From Filosporella fistucella (lineage: Eukaryota > Ascomycota > Leotiomycetes > Helotiales), in contig JAQJZZ010000018.1 in the NCBI GenBank assembly GCA_030077755.1, positions 2,418,001-2,482,000 on the forward strand: 64,000 bases of DNA, in the 5' to 3' direction. Below, one piece after another: positions 1 through 11,315 of this stretch. Under the pieces are notes generated by a model. It saw nothing but the letters and a program-made list of their open reading frames with translations, searched no databases and was not told where the DNA came from. A program made the position numbers and the translations under genes. Position 1 is the first letter of the stretch, and each line of letters starts with the position of its first letter.

Positions 1-3000
1 TTGCGTCCAGAAACTGCGCGCTTTCAGCCGAGCCTTGCGAACCGTATCGCAGGACCTCGAAGACATCTTGAACGAAGTCCAAATTCTGGGCCAAATTTTG
101 TATGAAGTAGAGGATCTGAGTGGAAATTCATCGCAATCCTTGGGAGCGGCACTTGCAGCCGCTTTACAACAATGCCGTTCAGCTGTTGCTACTTTGGAAC
201 TGCTTGTTGCGAAAAGTAAGAAGTCTTTGGGCTCGAGTGCGTCGAAGCGTCCGTATCGTGCTGTCGTAGCGGTTCTCCGGAAAGAGGAGGTACTGGAATT
301 GAAGGGGAAGATGGAATCGGCTAAGTCGCTCTTGCATCTTGCTGTCACCTGCCACTCAATGTATGAGACACATTTTGTTCCTTCTTTAATTAATATCAGT
401 GGTTAACTTCTTCAGATCGATTCAAAAAAGACATGTTGAACTCATACAGTTTGTCAACAATGTCGGTTCTCACACTGCACTTGTCTCTCGTATCCCGACT
501 TCTGGGGTAAGGCAAGATGTGGACCTGAATACCTCATTGCCAAGTATCAGATACATACCACACGTTGAGAACCCAACTCGTCTCCAGAAACAAGGGAACA
601 GCCGTACTATTCGCTGCTCATGTCGCTGTCATGCGTTGAGGTCCCTCCAGGGGGGCTTCTGGAAGGCAAAATTTCCGAAAGGGATTGCCTACCAAGCTTG
701 CGATAAATGCACAATTACTTGTACAAAGTATAAGAAAGCGTCTGTTTGGATAAGCTTGCGCGGAATCGGCATTGCTTATGCTTTGATTGCACGATTCGAA
801 TTTCTTTTAGGATCGCGTCAGTCTAAAATTAACCCATCCTTGGAAGCGATTCGTATAGTGGGCTGGGACTCCCCTGTGTTCGCTCTTATACAGGATGCAC
901 GACTACAACAAACAGACTTTTCCACCGTTAGGAGCGCGATGGTAGATTGCTTCACCTCCGGCAGGGCATCTCCTTGGGATGTGTTCCCCAATGGAAAATC
1001 CGTTCCTGAGGTAAGAGCTTGGTATTTGTTGATATCATTCACTAATGCCTATCTAGATCCTCCTCAACCTCCCTTGGCAACATGGAAATGTTCAACTGCA
1101 ACTTTTGGAATTTCTAGTGCATTCAGGAATAGACTTGAATAAAACAGAGTAAGCCACACTGGAAATGATTGTCTTTTGGTTGCTTGAGTTGACTGCTGTA
1201 GAGTATTTCAAAGCTCCTCGAGATGGAAGGGGCTCGGCCCGTGGAATACCGGACTTGACAATGCTCCAGCCGCACACAAGCACCTATTGAATCGTCTCAT
1301 AGCTCTAGGACTCGATCTATCTCGACATGACCAAGATATATGCTCTGACTGGCCAACTGAATGCTCACCGACCCCTGTTGGCAACTACAAGGTGGACGAT
1401 GACCCCTTCTTTGTAGAATGGATTGCTGAAGGCGCAAAAGTGTGTCCAGGTAAGTAATGAATTTACTTTAGTTGAATCTTGTCGAGACTTTCTAATATCC
1501 GTGGAGACTTTGCAGGTATAAACGGATTACAAGGAGCGGTTCTCACCGACTCAACGGAAGCTGTCAGAGACCACATAATAAAAAGACCCAATTCACAAGG
1601 AGCGAATGCACTCAGGCAATCCGTCGTACACTTGGCGGTTTGGAGACCACAGCATCTACAGCTCCTTCTCGACGCAGGCTATGATGTGAACAAAAAGGAC
1701 ATTAATGGCAGGACACCTTTGATGTACGCGGCTGCAGTTGGTGCAACGACAACTGCTATCGCTCTTCTTCGGGCGGGTGCAGATCCGTGGGTAAAGGACA
1801 GTCTACATGCCAACCATGGATTCATTGAATATGCTGCCAGATCGGGGCACTGGCAGTTTCTAATCGAAATTTTCGATATGCTCCGTCATTCTACCCTATT
1901 TTCAGACGAGGATGTCCGAGATCTCCTAACATACACCATCGTGGTCTGGGCAGGTGCGGTACGACTTCCTCAACGAAAACAAGCAGCCTGTTACGAGAAG
2001 CTACTCGCTTGGGGCGCAGACCCTGAAGTTAGATTTAGAGCTAAATCCGACTGGCGAAAATCTGCGGTGGGTGACAGCACCTTGCTTCACTGCGTCTCGA
2101 CAATCTACGAATTTGAAGCTCTAATTGCGAGCGGCTTTCAGGGATTTAACCATCAAAATAGCGATGGGGCGAATGCATTGATGAGGATTGTGGAGTGGAA
2201 TGATCCTCAAATGATCAGAAGAGCCATCGAGTGTGGATGTGATGCGAATAATCAAGATCGATCCGGGCGGACTGCACTCCACGTCATTGCTGAGCTTCGT
2301 TGGGAATCGTTCGTATATAAACCATGGGACGACTGGGACATCCGAGTTGGAAGAACCGAATGCGTGGGACTTCTTCTGGATAAAAATGCAAAATCAACAG
2401 GAGATTACTGTCATTGTGCGTGCTCTTTATCAGGGTGTTCACCGGGACATATTTTACTCAAAGAACATGCTCGCTATCTGGTGGTTAATCATGCAACTCA
2501 GCAATATCCACTCGGCCAATACATAACAATGTTGATATGGCTTCGGGTGCTTCAGTACGCAGGCACTTCACAGCTTGTGAAGGACTGCGTTCTGGAACTG
2601 CTCCGCTTTGTTAGATTTGAAGAATTGGGCCTCACACATACGTGTTGCCGTAGATGGAGCTCCTATTGTTTCGGTAGATGGGAGAACTTGGATGAAGATG
2701 AAGTCACTGAGATCCGTGACGAAGAAGAGGAATTGATAAACCAGCTGGATTTTGAGATGCTCCAAGAAGAGTGCGATTTAAGTGAAGACCTTGAGGCAGT
2801 AGCAATCTCCGCGCTCCGGCGTCTCATTCAACTGAAGGCCAGAAAATATATCCCGAGAAGGAGCAATCACGAGGGCAGCAAAGAGGTATGTAGCTAAACG
2901 CAGAGCATCAAAAAGGACATGCTGACAAGGATAAGCTAAAGATAATTCGTGTGAGGGACGTTTACGGTAAGTAGATCGCTATTCACTTCCATCCAGTCAA

Positions 3001-3210
3001 GTAACACTTGTAGATTTGACCTCAGTAATGCAATATTCAGAGTGGGCTCGCCAGCGGGCTACGAGAGTGCCTGGAGATTGGTTCGACAGTTCATTGAGAT
3101 GGATAAAGTTCTTCGAAGAGATAATGGATATTCCTGTGGAGCCTGACTCAGATCTGACGTCCGGAATAGCTCAGCGGCTCGAAGTTCACGCTAGCTATCG
3201 TGGTATATGA
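1..3210 (+). CDS. Ankyrin-repeat protein with fungal N-terminal helical domain (5' partial)
   Basis: The frame is open from base 2, so the gene starts outside the window. Exons joined: <1-360, 416-1010, 1057-1148, 1202-1449, 1516-2885, 2936-2966, 3014-3210. All junctions keep frame and have gt...ag borders. The first ~120 residues are a helical region like the N-terminal domain found in front of many fungal NACHT or ankyrin proteins (PigL_N type). Next comes a cysteine-rich stretch near base 605-720 (CSCRCH, then CDKC..TC). Ankyrin repeats follow, seen around 1690-1790 (DINGRTPLMYAA) and 2160-2290 (DRSGRTALHVIAE). The C-terminus is acidic, then basic, and ends in a short tryptophan-rich tail. 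Such proteins are usually protein-binding scaffolds; the partner is unknown. I see no NACHT motif between the N-domain and the repeats. Confidence is high for the gene and moderate for the small exon 2936-2966. Confidence 0.85.
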
Positions 3211-4463
3211 GCCTGCTGGGAGTTCAGGATTTCACGCGCGCTCTACTACAATCGACGCGTAGACGATTTCCTCCAACCAGAGTCACTGACTTCAGTCGAA
3301 CGCTATTCTTACATTCTCTGTTGAATCCCGCACTGGATACAAAAACCCTCGCAAACGGTAGTGTTAACAGCCATATACCCACACTTTCAGCTTTGAAGTC
3401 ATGTTTCAAGCTATCGGAACAACACATGTTGGAAAAATTCGTCCAGAGGCCCAGGAATATTTGATCACCTACCACAGCACTGTTTATATTTGAAGATACA
3501 CCTTATATATATTGCAATTCAGACTCTTATGTCCAAGCATGAAGCAAGTGATGGCGAAGTGGAAGGGTGACAGACTATTTCTGAACCTGACTCGATCTTC
3601 AAATGCACACATATTAATCTGTGGAGTATTTGTGAGATTAAGCCCATTCATATGTAATAATTCTATTACAACTCGTTGATTGAGTAATTGGCTGGGGCAA
3701 CTTCCTGTTGACCTGGACCTCTTACTATTCACGTGATTCGATCTACTTAGCGTTGATCCCCAAAACGCTTTCAGGCTATCATTCATCCCTTCCACGCTTT
3801 TAACAACATTTCTCCCATCCATAATTATTCCACAATCTCACACAATTTCTGTGCCCGTTTGCATCGGTCTCTTGTTTACAAAAATGTATTATTGTATCCT
3901 CCTAGAATCGATTTTGTTGAATCATGTTCAACTCATTGACGCACAGCTGCGCAATCGAAGTGGTCTGATTAGATCAGATATCGCGAAGCGCCAAAGAGAT
4001 GCAATAGATTGGAAATGGCATTCAGCGATGTCAAATCGATTACAATATATTCCCGGGTAGCAGAGCTCCGCCACCGCCCTGTGCCAAGTGCCGGCACTAG
4101 CGTAAATCCCGCATGGTATTCTGAACATGCATTTCTGTTTTTATCCTGGGCGTCGAGCGCTGTCTGGGAATGTGGGGCGGCGCAGTTAACGCCCAGCACT
4201 CCCTCCGCATTCTCCACGATTGCGATATCCTCGAACAATGGCGAACCTACTGCCGTATTGGTTATTGGTTATCGTGGTTCCGCGGAAGACTCAGAATCTT
4301 GTTTCATATTTGTCTAGTATTGTTCATCTGAATAAAAACAAATAGAGGTGTGGCAGCCACCTGTGTCCCGCTGTCCTGACCGCCAGCCTCGCCATAACAT
4401 AGACATTTCTATGTCTACATATGTGGTGCTAAGCACCCACGACACGGCCGTCATGGGCTCAAA
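3211..4463. other. Intergenic, 1.25 kb
   Basis: Short overlapping ORFs on both strands at 3.85-4.32 kb have no recognisable motif and no splice-linked partner. I see no RNA gene or repeat here. It probably holds the 3' end of the ankyrin gene and the promoter of the next gene. Confidence 0.5.
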
Positions 4464-6558
4464 ATGATACTCAAAAAGCGTATAGGACATGCTGCGATTC
4501 TTCTTGTCACTTTCTCTAGCCTTGGAGCTGCACAATATGCCATTGCGATTGATAGTGATATCTTCCAGGTCCATTTCAAAGGCAACGAAACTGTTCCTCT
4601 CCATCGATGCAATAAATTTTGCGGTACGAGCTGGTCCAGTTATCCATGGCTTGATATTCAAGCCAGAATCGGGACATGGATAGTACCTTTATTTTTGCTT
4701 ATTGGATCTTTTCAATTTGCTCAGCTTCGGATTCTCAACACTGGATTTGTTGCTGTACATTTTAGTTTGTAACCTTTTCTTTTGACCATTCTTCTAAATT
4801 TTCCTGTGAATTAGCCTCTGAGCAGGTTTCAACCTACTCAGATGATGAAATATTGGCAAAATATCCATGCTAATTCGTTGCAGTGGCGGATCCAATCACC
4901 TCTATCTACAATCTACTCACAAAACTCGCCACTCAGCACGATTTGTACTATAGATGCATGGAGTCAGGGCTACCAGATACATCCAAGAAAGCCGTAGCGA
5001 TCATCTTGGCTGCTTACGAGGACTGGGAGTCATATTTTGTCTTCATCTCAACCCTCCCGGAAGAGGATCTCGAGAAAAAGCTCTCGAAATCTGCACTAGA
5101 AACGCTAGAGGGATTCGAACGCAAACTCAAAGATGTTAGCTATCCCCAATTACAAACTTATCGTATCAACGAATGTCTGGCCGCAGCCAAAGAGCTTTCA
5201 GACTGCCGCAGTAATGGTTTGGGGAAAACTCTGCTCGGAACGGCAAATTATGTGGCGGCACTCACAATAGCTTTCACACATATGGCAAATGGGAACTTCA
5301 ACAATCGGACTGGACACTCGATGGCTTTTGGCATTCTCTGGACTTGGTTACTTGTGATTGTAACTTTGAGTTCCATCATTGGAAGTTTCGTAACGAAGCG
5401 GTCCGCAAAAACCATCCTCGAACGGCTCGAAAGACATCTTCGTAAGCTTATAATTGCTATTTACTCCTCCCAGCAAGAATTTTCGCTCTTGCAGCGTCCA
5501 CGGGGTTCAAACCAAGCTGACAATTTGTAGATCGGATAGATGACGAGCAAAAAAGGCTAGACGACATCTCCCAGCGCCATGCTCAATACTCCCAAGCTAG
5601 TACTAGTCAGGCCTCTCCTACTCCAAGTCCATTTTCGCCAATCGAAAGAATGAGCAGCTTCCCCTTCCCTCATCCTTCCCCAACAGCTCTCGAATCACAA
5701 TATCTTCTTTCGCGAACTCCTTCTCGAGAAGAACCAAAACTCTTTTCCTTCCACATTCTCAAACCCCGCTCGATCAAAAAAGCTTATCGCACCCTCGAAC
5801 AAATAGGAATGAACTACTGTATCCGACCCTCCCTTCTTTGCCCATCTCACCTCAAAGTTCCTCTCGGCGTAATCTCTCTCCTGCCGGTCTTAATAGCCAC
5901 CAGCGGGGCAGCCTGGATTTCAGTAACGTCACCTACCTACGGTTTCGGGTGCAGGTCTCTCCATCAACTTTCTTTCTTGGTCACCTGGTCCTTATCCGCA
6001 ATATTGTCCATAACATTCCGCCATCGTTATCATGGACGAAAGTCCCTGACCTTGACTCGAATGAAAGATAGTATTCTAGCAGCCGGGATGGGTGTCACAT
6101 TCGGAATGGGGTTCATAGGCTGGTTTAACTCCTGTTTCTGTTGGAGCTCCTGGTTTTCTAACTGGAGAGATCCGTATATCATTGTCCAGCCAGATGGTAT
6201 TATTAAGACGCTAGCGAAAACGACGTGGCCGAAGCTCTGTTTCGGCGCTGTAGGGTTGCATTTGGCTTTCCTGATGCTGGTGGTAGTTTGGTTTAGAAAG
6301 GGAGCAATGTTGTATTATATGAGTGATGAGGAGCATGAAACGTGGAGTGGTGAGGAACCAGATTCTGACGAGGACGACGATGAGAATGAAAATGATGGGG
6401 CGAGGCAGGGGGGAAGAAGGATGCGGGGTAGGATTTTCAGTGAAGATTTTACGTCTCTGGCTGAGAGGGGCACGAGGGGCAGGAATTCGGTTCTCCTACC
6501 GCATCGGGAGGATATTGAGATGGAAGATGCTAGGGCGCGAAGAGTTTCGGGGCATTGA
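4464..6558 (+). CDS. Conserved fungal multi-pass membrane protein
   Basis: Exons 4464-4764, 4884-5441 and 5531-6558. The frame joins cleanly: A|TG rebuilds a codon at the first junction and C|AT at the second. The N-terminus is a signal-like hydrophobic segment. A conserved patch RCNKFCGTSW...YPWLDIQARI follows, then the family hallmark ADPITSIYNLLTKL, which spans the first splice junction. Further hydrophobic segments sit near 5240-5290, 5330-5390, 5860-6010, 6070-6140 and 6230-6300. A long serine/proline-rich loop lies between them, and the tail from about 6320 is very acidic (DEDDDENEND). I recognise this as a widespread but uncharacterised family of ascomycete integral membrane proteins; no function is known to me. 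The first donor (gttt) is weak, so that boundary is the least certain. Confidence 0.8.
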
Positions 6559-7546
6559 CGATGACTGGAGTTATTGGTATTAATGGTGGCGGATATATGT
6601 ATATCGGGAAATGTCTATATCCTCTCGGTAAAAAATTTAAAGCTTACCGCATATCCTCACCTTCTGTATATATCCGGAAACTCTCTGTTGCTTCTTTGTG
6701 AGAATGCCATCAAAATCACGGCCACAACATCTTGCCCATAATGTCTGTCCCCAATTTTTGTCTATAATGATCTCACAAAGTCCCTGAGGGTTATGTTGTG
6801 GTATATCGAAACTAATATTTCTAATTTCGATCGAACAATAGCTATACCGACGGACCCTATGATTCTGAGGGAGATTCTATCGCTTTTCTGTTTCAATTGC
6901 TTCTGAGACAAAATTTTCTGGTGTTGCCTGAGGGCACGTCTTTGCGGTCAGGAATTAAGGGGCTCGGTTAGAAATTGGAATGCCTGAAATACCTTAGAGA
7001 ATGCCTGTGAGCAGAATTTTGCTCGAAGCTGTAAGGCACCTGCTAAAGAACCGTTTTTTTGACAACACGCATTTATCTCGTTTCATACTTCATAGATAAA
7101 TTTAATTGCGATAAAGCATTCAACTATGGATTAAATTGTATTTGTACTCGAACTTAACAAGGCAGAGGGGGCGGTTGAGCGAAGTGCGGGGTACTTATGC
7201 AGATGGAGGGGTGATTTTCGAGCGTGTGGTATTTCCCACCTCCTGTGGGAAGATTGTCAATTCAATATAAGAATGATCAGAAACGATACGTAAGCGAATT
7301 TAGGGTAAATAATTTCACGAGGAGTATATTCCCCGTAGAATGCCAGTTGGATTTGAAAATATGCGTACCGAAATGTCAAAAATATAGATTGAAAGAAGGT
7401 ACTGTGAACTGGGCCCGAAAATCACTAACTCCATATCTATGATGACTCTGAAATATCTACACCTAACTCCGAATAAGATGGAAGCATCTTCAACACCCAT
7501 TCAAACCAAGACGCCAAAAGTGATATGAAATTAAACCATGGATCTC
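6559..7546. other. Intergenic, 1 kb, AT-rich
   Basis: AT-rich spacer with several tatatcc/ggatata words at 6590-6680 close to the end of the previous gene. No coding or RNA feature can be supported. Confidence 0.5.
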
Positions 7547-8829
7547 TTATTCCGCCTCCTTGAATACGATGGGACTATCGACGTTAGCCTGTCATCGAAT
7601 CTTGAAAACATCAGCACTTACTCTCCAATCAATTCATCCATCAAATCCCTAGCCGTGATGATGCCTAGTGGCTCTCCATGCGGTGTCCCTCTCTCTGTAA
7701 CCAAACACATCTTAACCTTCCTGTCCCTAAACACTTCAAAAGTCATTTGACAACTAACATCCGGTCTGACAACAGGCAGACTCTCCAAACTCAACTGTCC
7801 CACAGTAACTGATTCCTCGAAATTTAGTGCCACCAGCGATTTAACACGGAGTGCGCCAACAAACGAAGTAGGGAGGTTCGGCAGATGTATTAGAATACTG
7901 GAATATCCAGACGTCAAGATATTGTATCGTGTCATGTCATCCAGGACTGTATCGGAGCTCAAAGCGTAGATCTTAGATATTGGAGTCATGATCGAGGAGA
8001 TAGAAATTTCTGCAAGGTCGAGAACGGCGGAAATGACTGCGACTTCCTCCCTGTTCAGCCTCTGAGCAGACGAGTAGCTTAGGCGTTCGTGCAAGCTTAT
8101 TAGGGTCTTCAGCCCCGCTCTATTGAAGAATATGCCATGGTTGATGCCAAGGAGGCGGTCGAGGAGTTTCGCTATGGGATATGCGACCGGGAATAGAAGG
8201 TACATAAGCCAGAGGACATATCTGAGCCAGGTTAGCAGAGTATCAAGTAAAAGAGGTTCGTGTACCTAGAAGACCAAGCCCCAATCCCCAAACCATGCTT
8301 GGCACAAACGCTTTGTGGAATGATTTCACCAAAGATGACAATCAAAATTGTAGAAGCCATGACGGCGAACCATCCACCCTTAACATCATGATCGAGAATA
8401 ATCGGCAGTGTCTCGTTCGTGATTACATTTCCCAACAATAACGAGACGAGTACCCAATGTCTACCCCTCTGCAGCACATTCAGCACTTTTTGGGCATTTC
8501 GTCTCTCCTTCCCGACTCCAGAACCAGCGATGACTTGAAGATAAACTTGATCTTGGCCCATGTATCTAGTTACAATCAGAATACAATACAACCAAAAGAA
8601 GTTGGAGAACTTACGCCAAAGTCAACCCCGCAAATAATCCTCCCAAGATCAACAAAATGATTGAAAGTCCGCCATGGAGACAATACAACAGCACATCAGC
8701 CGTCGCATCCCTGAGCTCCGGTCGTGCCGCGATGTTTTTCACGGCATTTTTGACCAATAGCCTAGAACTATTAGTAAATGAAGATATAATTCAAATCCTG
8801 AACGTGGAGTTAGATGCCACTTACTTCAT
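7547..8829 (-). CDS. CNNM/DUF21 - CBS domain membrane protein (Mam3-like)
   Basis: Exons on the minus strand, 5' to 3': 8829-8825, 8761-8615, 8565-8266, 8221-7622, 7574-7547. They total 1080 nt (359 aa). Exon 2 gives [20 protein letters not shown], the classic DUF21 core. It continues with [23 protein letters not shown] and [16 protein letters not shown], all typical of the CNNM transmembrane domain. A CBS pair follows from about residue 210 ([30 protein letters not shown]). Family members (yeast Mam3, animal CNNM) sit in vacuolar or plasma membranes and affect divalent-cation balance. The proposed first exon codes only ATG AA before a good gtaagt donor, so the true start could lie in an unseen upstream exon. 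The C-terminus is short compared with Mam3. Confidence 0.85.
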
Positions 8830-9997
8830 GTCTCTCTGTCGAAGAGTCAAATATGAAAAAAATCGAGTACAAAGAAAGAAAGAGACACAAGTGTAAAAAT
8901 GATTCTCATTGAGATTACATCTTATCCCGCGCGACGCCCCTATATTTAGGATACTGCGCACGCGTCCCATGTCAAGCCACGATACTGTGGATTACCCGAT
9001 GAGGAAATTGTGGATATTGAGATGGGTGGAGGGCACGGGCAGTAACATGGCCTCGCCTGGTCTTGTTTTCGGGATGAGGTTCATGATTTGAAGGCACCAG
9101 ATAAGCTTGCATGATCTGCCTACGTACCGAAGATATATTTGTTTTGAGAGAAAATAAGAAAGTATATTAGGCTTGTATTGTGTACCTTTTCTGTATTTAG
9201 GGGTGAGGCTGAATGGTGTTTGAGATTGACGGGAAATTCATCATGGGCAATTTCGCTTAGAAAGTCTATCTGAGTGCCGTGTTTCTTCAGCTCGCCACTT
9301 TTCTTTTCCTCTACAACAACATAACAAAAATCTTTGAATCTCTCTCGTCACCTCGTTCATGTATCTCTCTTGTACTTCAAAGTTGAGGTATTTATGCCTT
9401 TACTCCAGGTTTCCTACTCTTTGTTCAACGAGACAACATTTCTGCAGCGATAATGGCGGGGTAACACAGCATATGCTTTCATCAAATTCAAGTTTCTCAA
9501 TCTATGATCTATCGACTGCCCAGTGTCAGCTTGACGGGCCATTGCAAAGCGATCATTGCTCCATCGAGAATGCGTATCCGAAATCTGGAGAAATAGTACC
9601 AAAATGCCTCATAGTATCGTTTGTTTGTTAGTGCGAATAAATCCCTCAGCCGAGCTTGTACCTGGTTTGATATGAGGCATTTCGCAATATCACCACACCA
9701 GATATTTGATGTTTACATATACGGGAATTTTTTGGTAGGAAGAAGCGCTTCTCTAGAAATTATTCGCGTGCTTTAGCTATCGAGATCAATGCAGAGGGGT
9801 AAGGAGGGGGTGGCTGTGTTGAAGACGGGTGAGATGAAAGGTGCGATGACGACTAAGTTTATGTCTGAGCATGAAGGTATGCACATTATCTGACTCGGAT
9901 GGTTCCATGACTATGAATAATGAAAACCGCCTCATTTGGAGCAAAGTTTGGACATATTTTCATAGTATTGGTGTGAAGAGAAGAAATTATCCTAGCT
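8830..9997. other. Intergenic, divergent promoters
   Basis: Space between the DUF21 gene (-) and the kinase-like gene (+). The small ORFs seen have no motif. No RNA gene or repeat recognised. Confidence 0.5.
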
Positions 9998-11153
9998 ATG
10001 GCGATCGAGTCTTCAATACACTGCCGACACAAGCATCATATAAGAACCCGCAGAGGATCGTCTGGATTCTTCGATAGCCTTGGCGCTATATTCACTTCCA
10101 AACCTGGGACGCCTGTCGGAGTGTTCACAGAACAGGTACAATTCCCTCATCATATCAACAAGCAAGTACTAAACTCCTCAGATCTCCTGCCTTGATCCTC
10201 CTTTCCAGTCTGAAATATCACTACTCTCTTTCAATCCCAAAAATGAATCCCTCAATTCCGTGGAAGGCTCCTCAAACCTCAAAACTACCTCCCTATACGC
10301 AGCCAAGCAGACAAGCCGTCCACCTCACTCCAGAACAAGCACAACATCCAAATACCACCCAAATATCCTCTATCCTCTGCTCTTCAGCAATTGTCCAACT
10401 ACCTCTATCTCACCTAGTCTCCCGAAAATAAATCTAAAAGCGGTCATCCACCAAACGGGAAGAATGAGCGCCCCAGAAGCAGATTGTTATTTTAAGCAAA
10501 TTATCCGCGGTTTGAACCATCTGCATAATATAGGTTTAGCGCATCTGAACGTACATCCAGAAGTCATTATAGTAAGTGGCGAAGGGAGATTGCAGATCTC
10601 TGGCTTTGAGAATGCAGAAAGATTCAGGGAAGAATGGGAGGTAGAACAAGATGTTAGGAAGCTGAGTAAGAGGTGTGGGAAGATGGAATATGTGGCACCT
10701 GAAGTGTTCTTGTCCTTGGCGTTCGATGGAAGAAAAGTGGACTTGTGGGCAACAGGGGTAATGTATTTGGAGATGAGAAATGGGCGACGGTGAATATCTC
10801 CCACGTCCTTGAATGTTTATATTGGGGCTGATGACACTAGGTTATGGGACCTTGCCGCCCAAGGTGCAGATGAGGCATATGATCAATACCTCTCTGAGCG
10901 AGCATCACTATGGGGATATCGACCTCTCGAAAATATCGCAAATGTACTTGCCACCTCATACTTTTCTCTTTCCTTGCACTCACTTCCCTAGTAATTCAGA
11001 TGCTAAAAGTCTCAGGACCATTGCCGAACAATAATCAAATCACTCCTCGATCCAGACTCAAAAGGTAGATTGAGTGCACCGCGAGTGTTGAAATCAAGTT
11101 GGTGCATAGGAAGTGAGGTTTGTGAAGCTGCTTCCAATGTGAAGGTTCAATAG
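9998..11153 (+). CDS. Degenerate protein kinase (predicted pseudokinase)
   Basis: Exons 9998-10135, 10209-10789, 10841-10943 and 11016-11153 total 960 nt (319 aa). The kinase fold is recognisable. SLYAAKQT (Lys79) fits the ATP-lysine strand, and APEADCYFKQIIRGLNHLHN precedes the catalytic loop. KMEYVAPEVF matches the APE motif, DLWATGVMYLEMRNGRRLWD subdomain IX, and RTIIKSLLDPDSKGRLSAPR the C-lobe end. This C-lobe resembles the fungal kinase group related to HAL5/NPR1. The catalytic loop reads HLNVHPEVI (residues 158-166) instead of HRDLKPEN, so the catalytic Asp and metal-binding Asn are missing. DFG is replaced by SGF (177-179). There are no stops or frameshifts and the introns are intact, so it looks like a maintained pseudokinase rather than a dead gene. 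It is convergent with the next gene. Confidence 0.75.
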
Positions 11154-11315
11154 TCGTGATATGTTATCAGCTATCATTTGTTTCCGAGCGTCATGTATTT
11201 ATTTTCTTGTTGACAATCGAACAACAGAGTGAGTACCTCAAGTCAAGGCATAAGTTGGTGTTAGTGAAATCTAGTGAAATCTGTATTGATACTCTTTATG
11301 CACGCTTCTGGTATA

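Noticed and set aside
3928..4317. Overlapping ORFs on both strands
   Set aside because: No motif, mutually overlapping, and not joined by splice sites to the downstream membrane-protein gene.
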